A stretch of DNA of 47,484 bases. Origin: Pelargonium nanum. Its lineage: Eukaryota > Streptophyta > Magnoliopsida > Geraniales > Geraniaceae. The notes beneath the pieces were generated by a model, which saw only the letters and a program-made list of their open reading frames with translations, ran no database searches and was not told the origin of the DNA. Made by a program: the position numbers and the translations under genes. Below, in pieces: positions 35,101 through 46,007 of the stretch. How positions within the stretch are numbered: position 1 is the first letter of the stretch; each line of letters starts with the position of its first letter. The stretch is from NCBI GenBank assembly GCA_036897485.1, contig JAYMTF010000172.1, positions 1 through 47,484 on the forward strand, read 5' to 3'.

Positions 35101-38100
35101 TAGTTCATTCTCAAGTTTATATTTATTCATACAACATTTGTGGTATGCATTACACACATGCCGTTTCACCACTTCACTTACACACATGTATATGTTTGTG
35201 AAATTGAGAATCAAGGAGGTGTTGATTCCTATTAAAAATATTTTAAATTAAGTTATAACTACCTTACAACTCTATTCTTGAGTATTATGACTGCAGACTG
35301 CTAAACTTCTAGCGTAATAGTTTATACAACTACTAAAAACAACCCTTGGTAGGAAAGTACCCACATAGAAACTACAGAGAAATGGAAATATTGAAATAGA
35401 CAAATTTCTCTAAACAAAAAACATTGGCAAGTGAATACAGGCGGTACCAGGACAAGGAAAAGCTGTACCTGATACCAAAGATGTTGCTATGGTTTTCCGC
35501 TTATCTTTAAAGTTTATCAATAATTGACTGATTACTAGACCATAAAATATAACTAGATTTAAAGCAAGAATGGTCTAAATCTCCAGGAAATTAACATGTG
35601 AATTTAAATTTGGAAGTGAGTTGAGTTCAAAATGCAAGAATGACTTAACCACTGTTTTGACTACAAAGTCCACAATATCCATGACCCTAGGTGATTAAAC
35701 CGTACTGCAGTGAATATATGAATTTGAAGTATGACTGTAAGAATTCCATATACCTTATTTGAGAGCTTTGATATGCATTTTTCTAAAGCACATTGAAGAT
35801 CAGCATTGCAGTTCTCTGTACCATTTCCAGAGCTGGATGCTTCAGCTGAACTTTGCAGACATCTTCGTAAATGCTTGATCAAGTCAGAGATTGCTCCAAC
35901 GATAGCAACTGATGCCTCCTGCTTGGCATTTTGTGCAAGCTCTGAGGTGACATTAACAATATCTATCTGTACACGAGGTTGTTTAGCAACGTTCTTATGA
36001 TCCAAGTGCTTGACCAAGATGGATAATAACTGATGCGAGTTTCCACCAGCTGTTAAGGAGAATTTATATATAAACTACATCCAGAAATTGACTGACATAA
36101 TTGCTATTTGAGGAAACAGAAAAATATTCCAAGAGTAACCTGAGTCTTCCAAACATGATTGCAAGCATGTCAACATGGTACATGCAAGTCCATTTTCAGG
36201 GGACCAATGATTGTCAGCATCAAACTTATGCAAAAGGGGTTCAAGCACACGTCGGACTGTTGTAACTTCCTTTGCCAATCTAGCAATGTTGATCAAACAA
36301 ACCCTAGACCAGTATGATGGGCACTTAGAAGTATCCCTGTTAAAAATGCAAGTGAATGAAAGTTATGGTAAAAAACAATTAAAATCCACACGCAACGAAT
36401 ATGCCATAAAAGTTAAATGAAGCCATACTCGGGGGGCTCAGGTCTGTCACTAAGGTTTGATGGATATTGCCCACCTTCCTTGGAACCCTCTTGGTCCAAA
36501 TAATTATCCAAGGTTGCTGTTATGACCTATTCCAGAGTGGGGCGGAACAAAATATTTTAGCTTAATAGCAATCACCTAATAACTGCCACACAATAGCAAT
36601 TGTACTTCCAAACCCAACTTCCGTTGTGTTTTAACTAAAACCGTACCTTTTTCTATTTGCTAATGACAAACACATAAATTACAATTTCACAAGGGCGACT
36701 TACATTGCCAAAGTCCATTGAGATATGAGAGTGTTCACCCATGAACCACACCTAGGCACAAAAAAAAATGTCAAGACAAGGGGAGACAAACATAAATCAG
36801 ATCACATGAACAAAAATGGCAAAGATAGTGACTGTAAAATATACAGAAAAATCATAAATTAAGAGGAAATTGAGCGTTAAGAAATAAAACTACATAACTT
36901 TTACACAAACGGGACCAAAAGAAGGTGTTTATTGCAAAAGAAGGTTTTTTTGCAACAATGATACAGAAACAAATTAATCGCCCAGTTCCACAAAGAAACA
37001 TAAATAATATATATTCAACAATGAGAGCAACAAAATCAAGAAATGCCACAGGACACATACACAAACATCCATGTAAGCGGTGAAGAAAAGGCTATGTAAG
37101 CATACAGATATATGTGACTGTTTTCCCATGATGAAAGTAACATTATGCTGGAAAAAGGAAACTGTACCATGGAAGCCAGAGTTTGCATTCCTGCTGCACG
37201 TAAACGTAGAGCTCTTTCATCATCTCCCACTTCTTGAGCCAATTGACAAAGTTTAGGAATGAGGCCTTCTAAACTGAACATGTACGTACTATCCGTCTAC
37301 ATTTAGTGCTATATGTCAGTATCACTTCAACAAAAACTGAACTAAAAGATGGTGGTTATGATCTATAACTGGGCTTATGTAATCCAAGGCTAATAAGTAA
37401 ACTATGACCCATGTGAACTAGTCAACTGATTGGATGATCTAATATCGACAGATAAAGTTATCATAAACTTAAGATACATATGGTATTATGCAAAACTTAA
37501 TATTTCAACAGGTGTATCTATGAATCATCAAATTCAAAATCAGTCCATATAATCTCAGGCATTCTCTTGCCCATGCCATTTTCCCATCATTACTCATTAG
37601 TTTCTTTTCTAGAAGGTGGTTTTGTCTTTTTCTAGAAACTGACACATTCAACAATGAGACAACAAATATTCTGTTATCGTTGAAAAAACAGAAATGCGAA
37701 AATGTATCATGTATGTGCCTTGCTACTACTATAGTGATATTAAAATTACTTGCAAAACTCCAACCTTGTTTCCCCCTCTTACGAACCTGGCTATTTATAA
37801 AGTCAACAAGGGTATTGCAACCCAAAAACTGCATTTCCTCCTGTCGATTTTGTTCAAAAAGAGTCCGAATTATCCCTAATAAGCTGCAAGCAAACAGTGG
37901 CCTGCAAGCATTGTATGGCTCTGGTTTTAAAATAAATGTAAAAAAAACAATAAAATATTGACACAAGATCGGTAGCAATAAAGCACGAGCAGAAGCAAAA
38001 TCATAAAGCAATAAGCAAACAGAATAGAAATGAATTCCTCTCAAGCATGGGTTATCAAAGTTTTTCTTCAACATTTACCATAGAAGGAACAAAATACATA

Positions 38101-40582
38101 AAGACCCCTTATATGCTTCATAGGAAATACAAAACAGCTCAGTAAACATATATGAGGACCATTCAGCTAATCTGATTCCTCCTTTTCTTATCCAGATTAA
38201 TGTCATTTTCTAGCTAATGCGCATGGAACCTTTTTTTTTTTTATTTGATTCTTTTTTCCAGTATATTTTCTGTTAGTTGATGAACAAAAATAGCTGGTTA
38301 CTTTAACTAACCTGATTGGTTCATCCTGTGTCACCGGGTTTCTACCTAATATTTGTGTCAATTATAGAACGGTAAATGTAACTTCTTAATTCAAAAATTA
38401 TCATCAAGTTAATCTATCTTAATAATATGCTACTGCACTAATTTAAACTAGTTCCATACTATATAACCACGTGCAGCAATAAGGAATGATCGGATCCGAA
38501 CTAAAGGCATTTCCAACATGGAGGTGCAACAATTGACAATGCAGTAAGAGAAAAGAATATCTAAGGGTTCAGGAAGCCAAGACAATAGTTGGAATTGAAG
38601 CTACCTTGAGTTCCTTTGTGTTTACCATACCAAAGTTGTAATCTCAGAATTTGAGGGATAAAAAAAAAATACTAATGGATACAGAAGATCAGTTTTGACA
38701 ATTATAATGATAGTCATCTCAACATTACATTTGCATCTTGAATGGAAACTATATAGAACATATCCCTGAGAGCCGTGATTAGATACAAGATTACGATTAA
38801 AATGAAAACTTACATTTGGTCCTTACATGACGATATCAATTTCCTATAAATAGATAAGACAATTTTAACAGATCCAAAGTTCCCATTCCGCAAATCCTTG
38901 TAACATCTTTGCTCTAGAATCTCAGTAATCTGCACAAATAAAATATTGAATGATGTGATATTGGAAACAAATACTATTTATACAATAATAAATATGTAAG
39001 AAAAAAAAAACATTTCTCTTCTATCTGAGCGACAAGTTTTTTTCCTCATTTACAATTCAACCACATTGGAGTTTACCACGAAATAGGAAAAGCGCTATAC
39101 TGGCAAATGTTGAAGTTCATCTTGATTTCTATCTAGGCAAGAACTTTAATATTGAAATAACATGAATTAGAACCTACTCTAGTATTTAAAATTTAGTACA
39201 AAAGTGGCATTAACACAATCATATCAAACTCATACCCAATATTTAGAGAACTTAAATCTTCACAAACATTGATGGGTAGGTAAAGATATACATGTTAACT
39301 GAAAAGATCATGCATTGAATTTAAACTTTGGTATTTTCATCAATACCAAGCATAATCAGCTGAACAGTATATTACTTCACCAAATTTGAGAAGAAAAAAA
39401 AGGGTCCCTTCATAGATGAAAGAAAACCTTGCCTTTGGTATTCGTAATGGATTCCTCGAAGCATATTCGCACAGCTTCCCAATTTTCCTATCATTTGGTT
39501 TAGCATCCTGCCAGACATATCTGGAAATGATTAGCACATTAGGAATTTCTTTTTTAATTTCATTGAGATTGTAATTAATCCCTCATGGTTTGGGATGTAT
39601 ACATGGTGCTCCAAGGTGGTCTATAAACAGCACTTACTCCCTCGTGGTTGTAGGGCTATAACATAACAATAAATAAGAGATTCATTGACACTATGATTAC
39701 TTCAATCCACAAGGGAATTAAGTGCTAGTTTTTTTTTTTTTAAGGCAAAAGCACTTTAATCAGATCCAAACCACAAAGGAACAAATGACTTTGATCTTCT
39801 TTTGGCTTGGTCAGGAGAACAAGAGAGGTGGAAGAAACTTCCAGGAGACAAGCCAGAAGTTCCAAAATAGAGATTATCCCAGCAACATAATCAAAAATGA
39901 GAATTGCAGATTGTGATGAGATGCAAATACAGAAATTTATATGATCATTATCGTTAACAGTACATCTCCTTTTGACCTTGCAACTATTCTATGTTAGGAC
40001 TATAATCTTTTTATCGCAAATCAATAGTTTCATTAGTTAAGAGTTTTACATATTGTAGTCGTTAGAAATTTATTTCCTATATCCATTAGCCTATGGCTTT
40101 TGGCTCGCTCCACTCCTAATTTGCCAACCAATCTAAAATCATAACTTCGACAATAAACCATGAAAATACAACAGTTGTAAATTCACTCTCGGGTATCAAA
40201 TAAATATTTGTATGTTTTGTCGACAAGAACAGCTTATGACTTATGAGTATAAATAATACACCATACCAGTGAACTAACCCCATTCTAGACTCTGTATCTA
40301 GTAGAAGATTACTAATTACAAACATCACTGCAAAAAGTAAATACTCCAATAACTGCTACAGTGCTACTCCAACCAGCAAAACTCAGAAAACAATGTATCA
40401 CAAATAAGTCACTTCAAGTAAAATGAAGCAATAAGCTGCAAATTCACCTGGTTACGAGGGAGGATTTCAGCAATCATATTCTTGTATCGTTTCACCGGCT
40501 GTCTCGACCTTGCTCGCAACCCAGGGCACATGAAACAGAGGTTGCCGCAGGCGGGCACCACTTTTCTTGAGATAACCCCCAT
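32126..40582 (-). CDS. Plant EFR3-type (EFOP / SEMI-ROLLED LEAF2-like) peripheral membrane scaffold
   Basis: Homologue of yeast/animal EFR3, which anchors the PI4-kinase complex at the plasma membrane; plant members are EFOP proteins and rice SRL2. Eighteen coding exons: 40582-40448, 39507-39433, 38929-38814, 37901-37787, 37296-37168, 36751-36704, 36526-36429, 36336-36140, 36049-35754, 34992-34843, 34747-34382, 34151-34002, 33924-33849, 33664-33537, 33437-33240, 33117-32977, 32726-32589, 32488-32126; all phases close, 972 residues. The N-terminus MGVISRKVVPACGNLCFMCP has cysteines 12, 16 and 19, then a basic RARSRQPVKRYK: a palmitoylation/lipid-contact type anchor. Family blocks include YASRNPLRIPK, LGCNTLVDFINSQ, LRLRAAGMQTLASMVWFM, DPETRVGAHSVFSIVLMP and SRRRSLFTLASYMLIFSARA. 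The exon-2 donor is GC (CAAAG|GCAAGG). The body is presumably ARM/HEAT-like helices. Confidence 0.94.
39571..39728. repeat. Imperfect inverted-repeat element (possible MITE) in the EFR3-like first intron
   Basis: Left end GTAATTAATCCCTCATGGTT; the right end read on the other strand is CTAGCACTTAATTCCCTTGT followed by GGATT. The shared core TTAATYCC-T-TGG-TT suggests a small fold-back element of about 160 bp. The ends and target duplication are not clear, so the call is weak. Confidence 0.4.
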
Positions 40583-40609
40583 TTTTGGAGGAAAATCAGA
40601 ATCTTTACA

Positions 40610-40848
40610 CTGAAAATCACAAGAACAAACTAAGAACTCATCGACCCACCTCATCAAAACAGCTCACATTCACAAACCTCATCCCAAAATTCTCAAAAAA
40701 TCAAATGTAGCAGAATCTAAGGTCATTTCCAAACCTATAGGTGTGATTGCCAGATTGTACGGCTAAAATCATGAAATCTGAACCAAAATTCTCCGAGTTG
40801 AATAAACACTCGCCACATTAGATTACATATTGAAGATTCGAAACTCAC
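40610..40848 (-). other. 5'UTR intron of the EFR3-like gene
   Basis: On the minus strand a leader ending GTCTCAAG is followed by GTGAGT (donor at 40848), and TTTTCAG ends at 40610, leaving a short 27-nt leader segment before the start codon at 40582. The layout is plausible and the borders are inferred. Confidence 0.5.
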
Positions 40849-40849
40849 C

Positions 40850-43188
40850 TTGAGACAGAATTAAGCGTTTTCGAGATGAGAGATCGGGAGTATCCGATTG
40901 AGACCAGAACCAGAGAAGCAGAACTGAAAATTTAGAAAATGTCAAATGCGCAATCATCAAAATACCAATAAGTTTTCTGTAATATTTTTTACAATTAATC
41001 CAAAAATAAAACAAGCTGATGAAATGTTGTAGCCCAACAAGGGACCGGGGGTTTCAAATCTACCCCAGGCAATTTCTCATTTTTTAACGTACGCATAAAT
41101 ATTTAGAAATTAGCGGTTAATTTGGAAGTTTTTTTTTTATTTTCTATTACAATAATGCTATATCTGTAATGTACAGAAAGGGAAAAAATTCGGATATAGC
41201 TCTAACGTCACATGATGGTGTGGTAAATATTTGACATGCGTGAGGTGTCACGATCTAGATCGTCAGATGAGGAAGAAGAGAACAAGATGTCGAGTAGTTA
41301 CGCTAAAGCCCCAACGGTTCCCGGGAGTTAAGGGAGTGACACCTAACTTCAACTTCCTTGTCTCCACTGTCCCTACATTCCCACCTCCATTTTGTCCTAT
41401 ACGTTAAAAAAAAAAAAAGAATGAATTGTTTTAGCAAATCTTTTGTCCAAAATAAATATCATTTTATTTTTGAATAAAATGAAATTTTTTATGATGTTGT
41501 GTAATTTTTTTAATAATAGTTATAATATTTTTTCAGGACAACTCTTTCTTTTTAACCTCAAACTCTACCCCACTCAACTTAATGAGAGTTGAACGAATCA
41601 CCTCCTACGATAAGATTTATGTCTTAAATCTTGATTATTGAGTCATCTCTTAGGAGGACAGAATATTTATAACATAGTTAGTTAAAATTTAGTGAAAACA
41701 CTCTAAGTGTGACTCAGGTTGCGCATGTGTTGTACAATTTAGTTTCAATTTTAATCGATTGGTCAAATTACTCATCTGCAAGGCATTATATATTTGCTTA
41801 AATTTTGAAAAACTTTAAATATGATAGTACGTGAAATCAAACAAATTCCTTTTTGATAAATAAAGTCTTTTCAAGTTCAAAAAAGCCATTTTTAGTATAA
41901 AATCGGATAAATTTCCACCTGTTTATATATTATAATCTAAAATTCATATGTTCATTGGCCAATTTGATTTTATTAGTACAATTTGTTCACTTAGATGGAA
42001 GAAAATAATAGTAAAGATATCTATTTTGAATGAAAAATACTTTTGACACAAAAAAAAAAAAGAATTTTGGTTAATTTCAAGTGTCCATTCATGTCCCAAA
42101 ATTATGTTAGCAACAATGGAGTTTTTTTGTCCAATCAAATAAACTAATGACCACTTTTTCTTCCTTGGATTTCACTTCAAAAGTTTTGTGACGACGATAC
42201 CATCTTTTTTTCTTTTTCTTATAATAAAGTGATTGTTTGTCAGCTCAAGCGTGGTGCGATTCTCCGGATGGACCAATAAAAGACACTACTCTCGTATTTG
42301 ATATTGTATTGCGTTGAAGATGTGAGTAACGTTGCAAGTGAATTTAAATTGTAATTGAATTTGGTTATATCAGGTCATTTTTTTACCGCACAACACTTTT
42401 ATCTTTACTTGTATTGAGTAAACAAAAGAATCCGAACATTACTTGGAGTAGAGTTGACAATTCGAACTTGAACATGAAGAAACCCGAGCTACAAACTTTC
42501 ATATCTAATTATCCAGTAAATTTCTAGATAAGGTAGAGCAAACCACCACAATTCTGCACATTTTATGTTTGTAATACAACTTGAACATGATGAAACCCGA
42601 AATACTTTTGGTTTAGATCCTCACCAACCTGAAAGCCGATTTGTCAGCTCTAATTGGGAGTGACAAATTAGTGGAGTCGCCAAAAATATTAGTTTTTGGA
42701 GAGAGGAGAAACTGAAGACAAAAAGTAAAGTTCAATGGCAGATAATTTAATTCAATGTTGTTCAACTTACATTACATGGGGCATCATGTCAATCTGACAA
42801 AGCCAACGTGCTGGGCATCATGGAAAAAATATATAGGAAAATAAAACTAAACACATGTTCCTCAATAAACAGAGAATACTTGACAACAAGACACAGTAAA
42901 TTATAAAAATGCTCTCAACATTGACCAAACTAGGGATGGGATACCAGAATTAGATCTACCTACATCATACAACAGAATAAGGCAAACTTATTTATTGATT
43001 TATTCTAGACATTGCTGGATCATTTCCATTTCCAATTCCAATTCCAATTCAACAGGAAATGAAAAGGAAATAGATGACCAACTTTTTATTTATTGCTAAT
43101 TGAAGTTTTGGTTTATAATAGGCTATGTGTTTGCTCAAAAGTTTCCCTTCCCAATTCAACAAGGAAAAGGAAAAGGATGACAAACTAT
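40850..43188. other. Intergenic region: EFR3-like promoter and unassigned AT-rich DNA
   Basis: 2.3 kb. The left few hundred bases should hold the EFR3-like leader and promoter. The remainder has no gene. Minor features are a TTCCAA-type short repeat at 43025-43050 and a 21-22-bp near-duplicate, GAACATGAWGAAACCCGA, at about 42467-42487 and 42579-42600. Homopolymer A/T runs are common. Confidence 0.5.
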
Positions 43189-43890
43189 TTAGGGGCTATG
43201 CTTCATGGGGGGTGGAGGAGGGAAGGAGCCTTTTGGAATAGTAATGGAAACTGAGGGTATGCTAATGCTTGACAGCGATGATGGTTGCTTTGTCAATGGT
43301 GGCAATATTATGGCTTTCGGCGACTTTGGGGCTGTGAAGAGAGGTGGCGTTTTGGAGAAAGAGGGAGTGATTGGCAGTGAAGTAGGAGGAATGGCATGCA
43401 GTAGGGATGGTAGAGTGCTAGGGGGAAGTGCAACCTTTGGAATAGTATGGCTGGTTGACATAGGTGGCACTGTGGAGGAAGACGGCACAGTTGGCAATTT
43501 AAGAGATGGCAGAGGAGACAATGGAGAGAATTTTTGGGTGTTCGACAATGACGGTGATATGAGGTTTGACAGCGTTGGAACGGCTGGTGAAGGTGGCATA
43601 ATTGGAGAAGATTCCATGGTTGGCAATGAAAATGAAGGTTGAGGGGACAGTGAAAAGGGTTGGTTAGTTGTAGTTGGGAAGGGTGATGCTGCCTTCGACA
43701 AAGTCGAGTCGGATATGGGTGGCATTGAGGACAAGGGTGTCAATGCTGGGTTAGGCAAAGCTACCACTAGAGAGATTGGTGCAGGGGATGGAGTTCTGTC
43801 CGAGAGATGACGAGCTGCTATGGTTACTTCAATGTTTGAAGACATAAAGACAATGAAGAAACCTAGGATGAAATAATTGCAAGAGCCCAT
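43189..43890 (-). CDS. Secreted proline/serine-rich cell-wall-type protein
   Basis: Intronless, 233 residues. The start MGSCNYFILGFFIVFMSSNI is a hydrophobic signal peptide, probably cleaved near TIAA before RHLSDRT. The rest is low-complexity Pro/Ser/Thr/Leu with irregular LPS, LPP, SLP and PPSP steps and ends GSFPPPPPMKHSP. The layout (signal peptide, short A-RHL junction, then Pro-rich body without domains) is like small plant proline-rich/PELPK-type cell wall proteins. There is no regular pentapeptide, so family assignment is loose. Its only Cys is in the signal peptide. The ATG at 43890 is chosen because the signal peptide starts there and a TATA box lies ~110 nt upstream; the frame stays open further up but lacks such features. 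Expected in the apoplast, with Pro hydroxylation possible. Confidence 0.75.
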   Translation of the reverse strand: MGSCNYFILGFFIVFMSSNIEVTIAARHLSDRTPSPAPISLVVALPNPALTPLSSMPPISDSTLSKAASPFPTTTNQPFSLSPQPSFSLPTMESSPIMPPSPAVPTLSNLISPSLSNTQKFSPLSPLPSLKLPTVPSSSTVPPMSTSHTIPKVALPPSTLPSLLHAIPPTSLPITPSFSKTPPLFTAPKSPKAIILPPLTKQPSSLSSISIPSVSITIPKGSFPPPPPMKHSP

Positions 43891-43996
43891 TCTTAGAGTT
43901 CCAAGGTTGCCGGAATTTGAAAACAGAGAGTACGCCAAAGGGTGAAAAACAGGAAATGAATACGAGTTGGTGTAAGAAAACCAAAGCTGTCGTATG

Positions 43997-44006
43997 GTTT
44001 TTATAG
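43997..44006 (-). promoter_or_regulatory. TATA box of the proline-rich protein gene
   Basis: Minus-strand GCTATAAAAACC, about 110 nt upstream of the start codon at 43890. This is normal spacing for a plant TATA plus a ~75-nt leader. Confidence 0.7.
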
Positions 44007-44517
44007 CTTCACATATATTGGAAAATGAAGTGGGGTTGGGAGATTTTAATTTTCTTATTTGCCACTTGAGTTCTCTGTGACAAGTTTTACCTGACAAACA
44101 AGAAGTAAGCAACTATGCATAATCGAGAAATTCAACCAGTCAAAAAGAATTAGGCATGAAACTTACATTTTTTCTATCCATTTACCTATTGATATTCTGA
44201 TAGCTTTTGAGTTCACATCAGAGTAAGGAATTTAGAAGCCACACCACATTCTCATTGTAACGCATTAATTCCATTGCAGTGATGGCATAACCTGTACAAA
44301 CCAAGTGCCGAAGTAAGAAAATAAGGGATATGCAAATGGTTCAGGAAGTTCGACTTTCTAAATGTCCCTCTAAGATTGCTGCATTACGTCAACTACCAAC
44401 AAAAGAGAATGAAAGAAACATATACATCGAAACATAGAATTCTCTTAACATTCCTAATTACTCAAATTCACCACCCATCCAAGTAACCAACCGCCTGCAA
44501 AAAAGATATTGAAAAAA

Positions 44518-44720
44518 TCAAATTTCAACAATCCTAAGTAAGTGAATCCACCGTCAACCCAAGTAATTTTACCATAACTTTTGCAGTCAAATTTCAACAA
44601 TCCTAAGTAAGTGAATCCACCGTCAACCCAAGTAATTATACCATAACTTTTGCAGTCAAATTTCAGCAATCCTAAGTAAGTGAATCCACCGTCAACCTAA
44701 GTAAGACCATAACTTTTGCA
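44518..44720. repeat. Three tandem copies of a 69-bp unit
   Basis: Units start at 44518, 44587 and 44656, each opening TCAAATTTCARCAATCCTAA and ending near ATAACTTTTGCAG. Copies 1 and 2 differ at very few positions and copy 3 has a short deletion near its end. Because 69 = 3 x 23 the minus strand stays open across copies and would repeat KFDCKSYGKITWVDGGFTYL, but no start, domain or neighbouring exon supports translation. It lies about 0.5 kb upstream of the proline-rich protein gene's promoter. Confidence 0.9.
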
Positions 44721-45390
44721 GCTAAGCCTAACCCACTAAGTTAATTATACCACCCACTATGACTAGTCAGCTAGAAAAGCACCCATTCTTTTTCACTTAC
44801 TATCATGTTTACGAAATGCGTAATAATAAATTGTGCATTGTGATCACTACCAGCATCTACTTTCTATACATCTCCATACCCAATAATCATTTTCCGCTGG
44901 TTCTTATTTATTCATGTATTTATATATATTGCTTTCCTAAGAAAAACATTAGGATACTTTAATTAGATTGTTGCGTAGCAGTCTTAATGCACAGTGATTT
45001 CAACATATATGTATCAATTGTCTTAAGTTGCGCAAAATGCAACGACTTACACAAACTATAATCATATTATAGCTTCTAATTCAAAAGAAATGGTCATAGA
45101 ATACCTGGTAAACATGTCTTTTCAGTTGGCATCTGGATCATCATCAAGCAAAGCTGAAGCTGGTTCCAAGAACAGACAAAATAAATCATGAAGTAGGCAA
45201 GCAAGATTGTTTTCCTATAACATGAGTAATGGTTGTATTATTAAATTACACCTCAGAAGTCAAAATCAGTGCTTCTTGTGCAAAAATGCATCCCGGTTGG
45301 TGTGTGTATATCACTCACACGAATACCCAACAAAAAACAAAAAATCACAACAATACATGTAATTGTAATTTGTAATGGTTAGCCCTAACC
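44721..45390. other. Intergenic DNA between the tandem repeat and the uL18-family gene
   Basis: About 670 AT-rich bases. The only item that looks coding is a short minus-strand segment, SALLDDDPDAN then stop (about 45159-45122), behind an AG acceptor-like site. Otherwise it presumably contains the 3'UTR of the uL18-family gene. No other feature was seen. Confidence 0.4.
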
Positions 45391-45777
45391 CTAGACCCCA
45401 ATGTTGGTCAATTCGTCGGCACCGTCGATGGCGACGCCGGTGCGACGGACGGAATCGAAGAGGGGCAGCACCATCTTGCGGTAGTGGATTGGGCGGGAGA
45501 GCTCTTCGGAGAGGTCGATCTCGACGCCGATGACGCCGACGTCGCGGAGGCGGAGGCCGAGCATCTCCCCGACGCGGGAGGCGACCTTGGCGTCCCACAT
45601 GTTGTGCGATCTGGGGAAGCGGTGGCGTTTGACACGGAACTGGGGGATGAATTCCTGCTCGGTGGAGGAGGCCATGGCGATGATGGAGGCGTTGTTGGGA
45701 ACTGTGACCTGCGCCGAGATCTTGCGGCACGACAGGACTAGACGGAGCAGGTGGTGCTGGTTCGCGGCCATGGACAT
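45391..45777 (-). CDS. Ribosomal protein L18p/L5e (uL18)-family protein
   Basis: Intronless as drawn, 128 residues. The sequence follows the uL18 fold order: a strand segment NASIIAMASSTEQEF, then WDAKVASRVGEMLGLRLRDV (the A-VGE-LA-R helix), GVEIDLSEELSRPIHYRKMV (the V-F-D-YHGRV position) and PLFDSVRRTGVAIDGADEL. This resembles the short plant L18p/L5e family rather than bacterial L18, and a mitochondrial or plastid role is inference. The start is MSMAANQ at 45777; an internal Met at 45771 is the alternative. The coding sequence is strikingly GC-rich beside AT-rich flanks. The stop (TAG) falls just after LTNIGV; a spliced longer form cannot be excluded. Confidence 0.8.
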   Translation of the reverse strand: MSMAANQHHLLRLVLSCRKISAQVTVPNNASIIAMASSTEQEFIPQFRVKRHRFPRSHNMWDAKVASRVGEMLGLRLRDVGVIGVEIDLSEELSRPIHYRKMVLPLFDSVRRTGVAIDGADELTNIGV

Positions 45778-45989
45778 TTTTTTTAGCGATACTTTTTTTT
45801 CTTCTTTCTTTTCGCTTTGTTTGTGGGACTTGTTTGCATATACGGCCGGCGTGTATAGTGTATACGTATACGTAGGTGTGAATGTGTGTATATACGTTTG
45901 GGCCACACCAACTCCTACATGTGTGTTTGCTTTGCATTACTGAGAATTTGGGTTTACAATATTTTTTTTTTGTAATGAATTTTGGTTAT

Positions 45990-46007
45990 AATTATGATAA
46001 TCTACTT
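45990..46007. repeat. Left target-site duplication of the LINE insertion
   Basis: AATTATGATAATCTACTT, identical to 46687-46704. Confidence 0.93.

Noticed and set aside
37505..38074. 189-codon minus-strand open frame
   Set aside because: Only its part at 37901-37787 is an EFR3-like exon; the rest is intron read-through.
43205..43642. Gly/Asp/Val-rich 145-codon plus-strand open frame
   Set aside because: It is the exact antisense shadow of the proline-rich protein; Pro/Ser codons reverse-complement to Gly/Arg/Val-type codons, and the TATA box and signal peptide support the minus strand.
44454..44669. 71-codon frame across the 69-bp repeats treated as a gene
   Set aside because: The frame is open because the period is a multiple of three; no start context, domain or exon partner was found. 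Kept only as a repeat.
45311..45937. Longer minus-strand and plus-strand open frames overlapping the uL18-family gene
   Set aside because: They are kept open by the high GC content and read as Arg/Pro/Ala-rich low complexity. Only the 45777-45391 frame shows family conservation.
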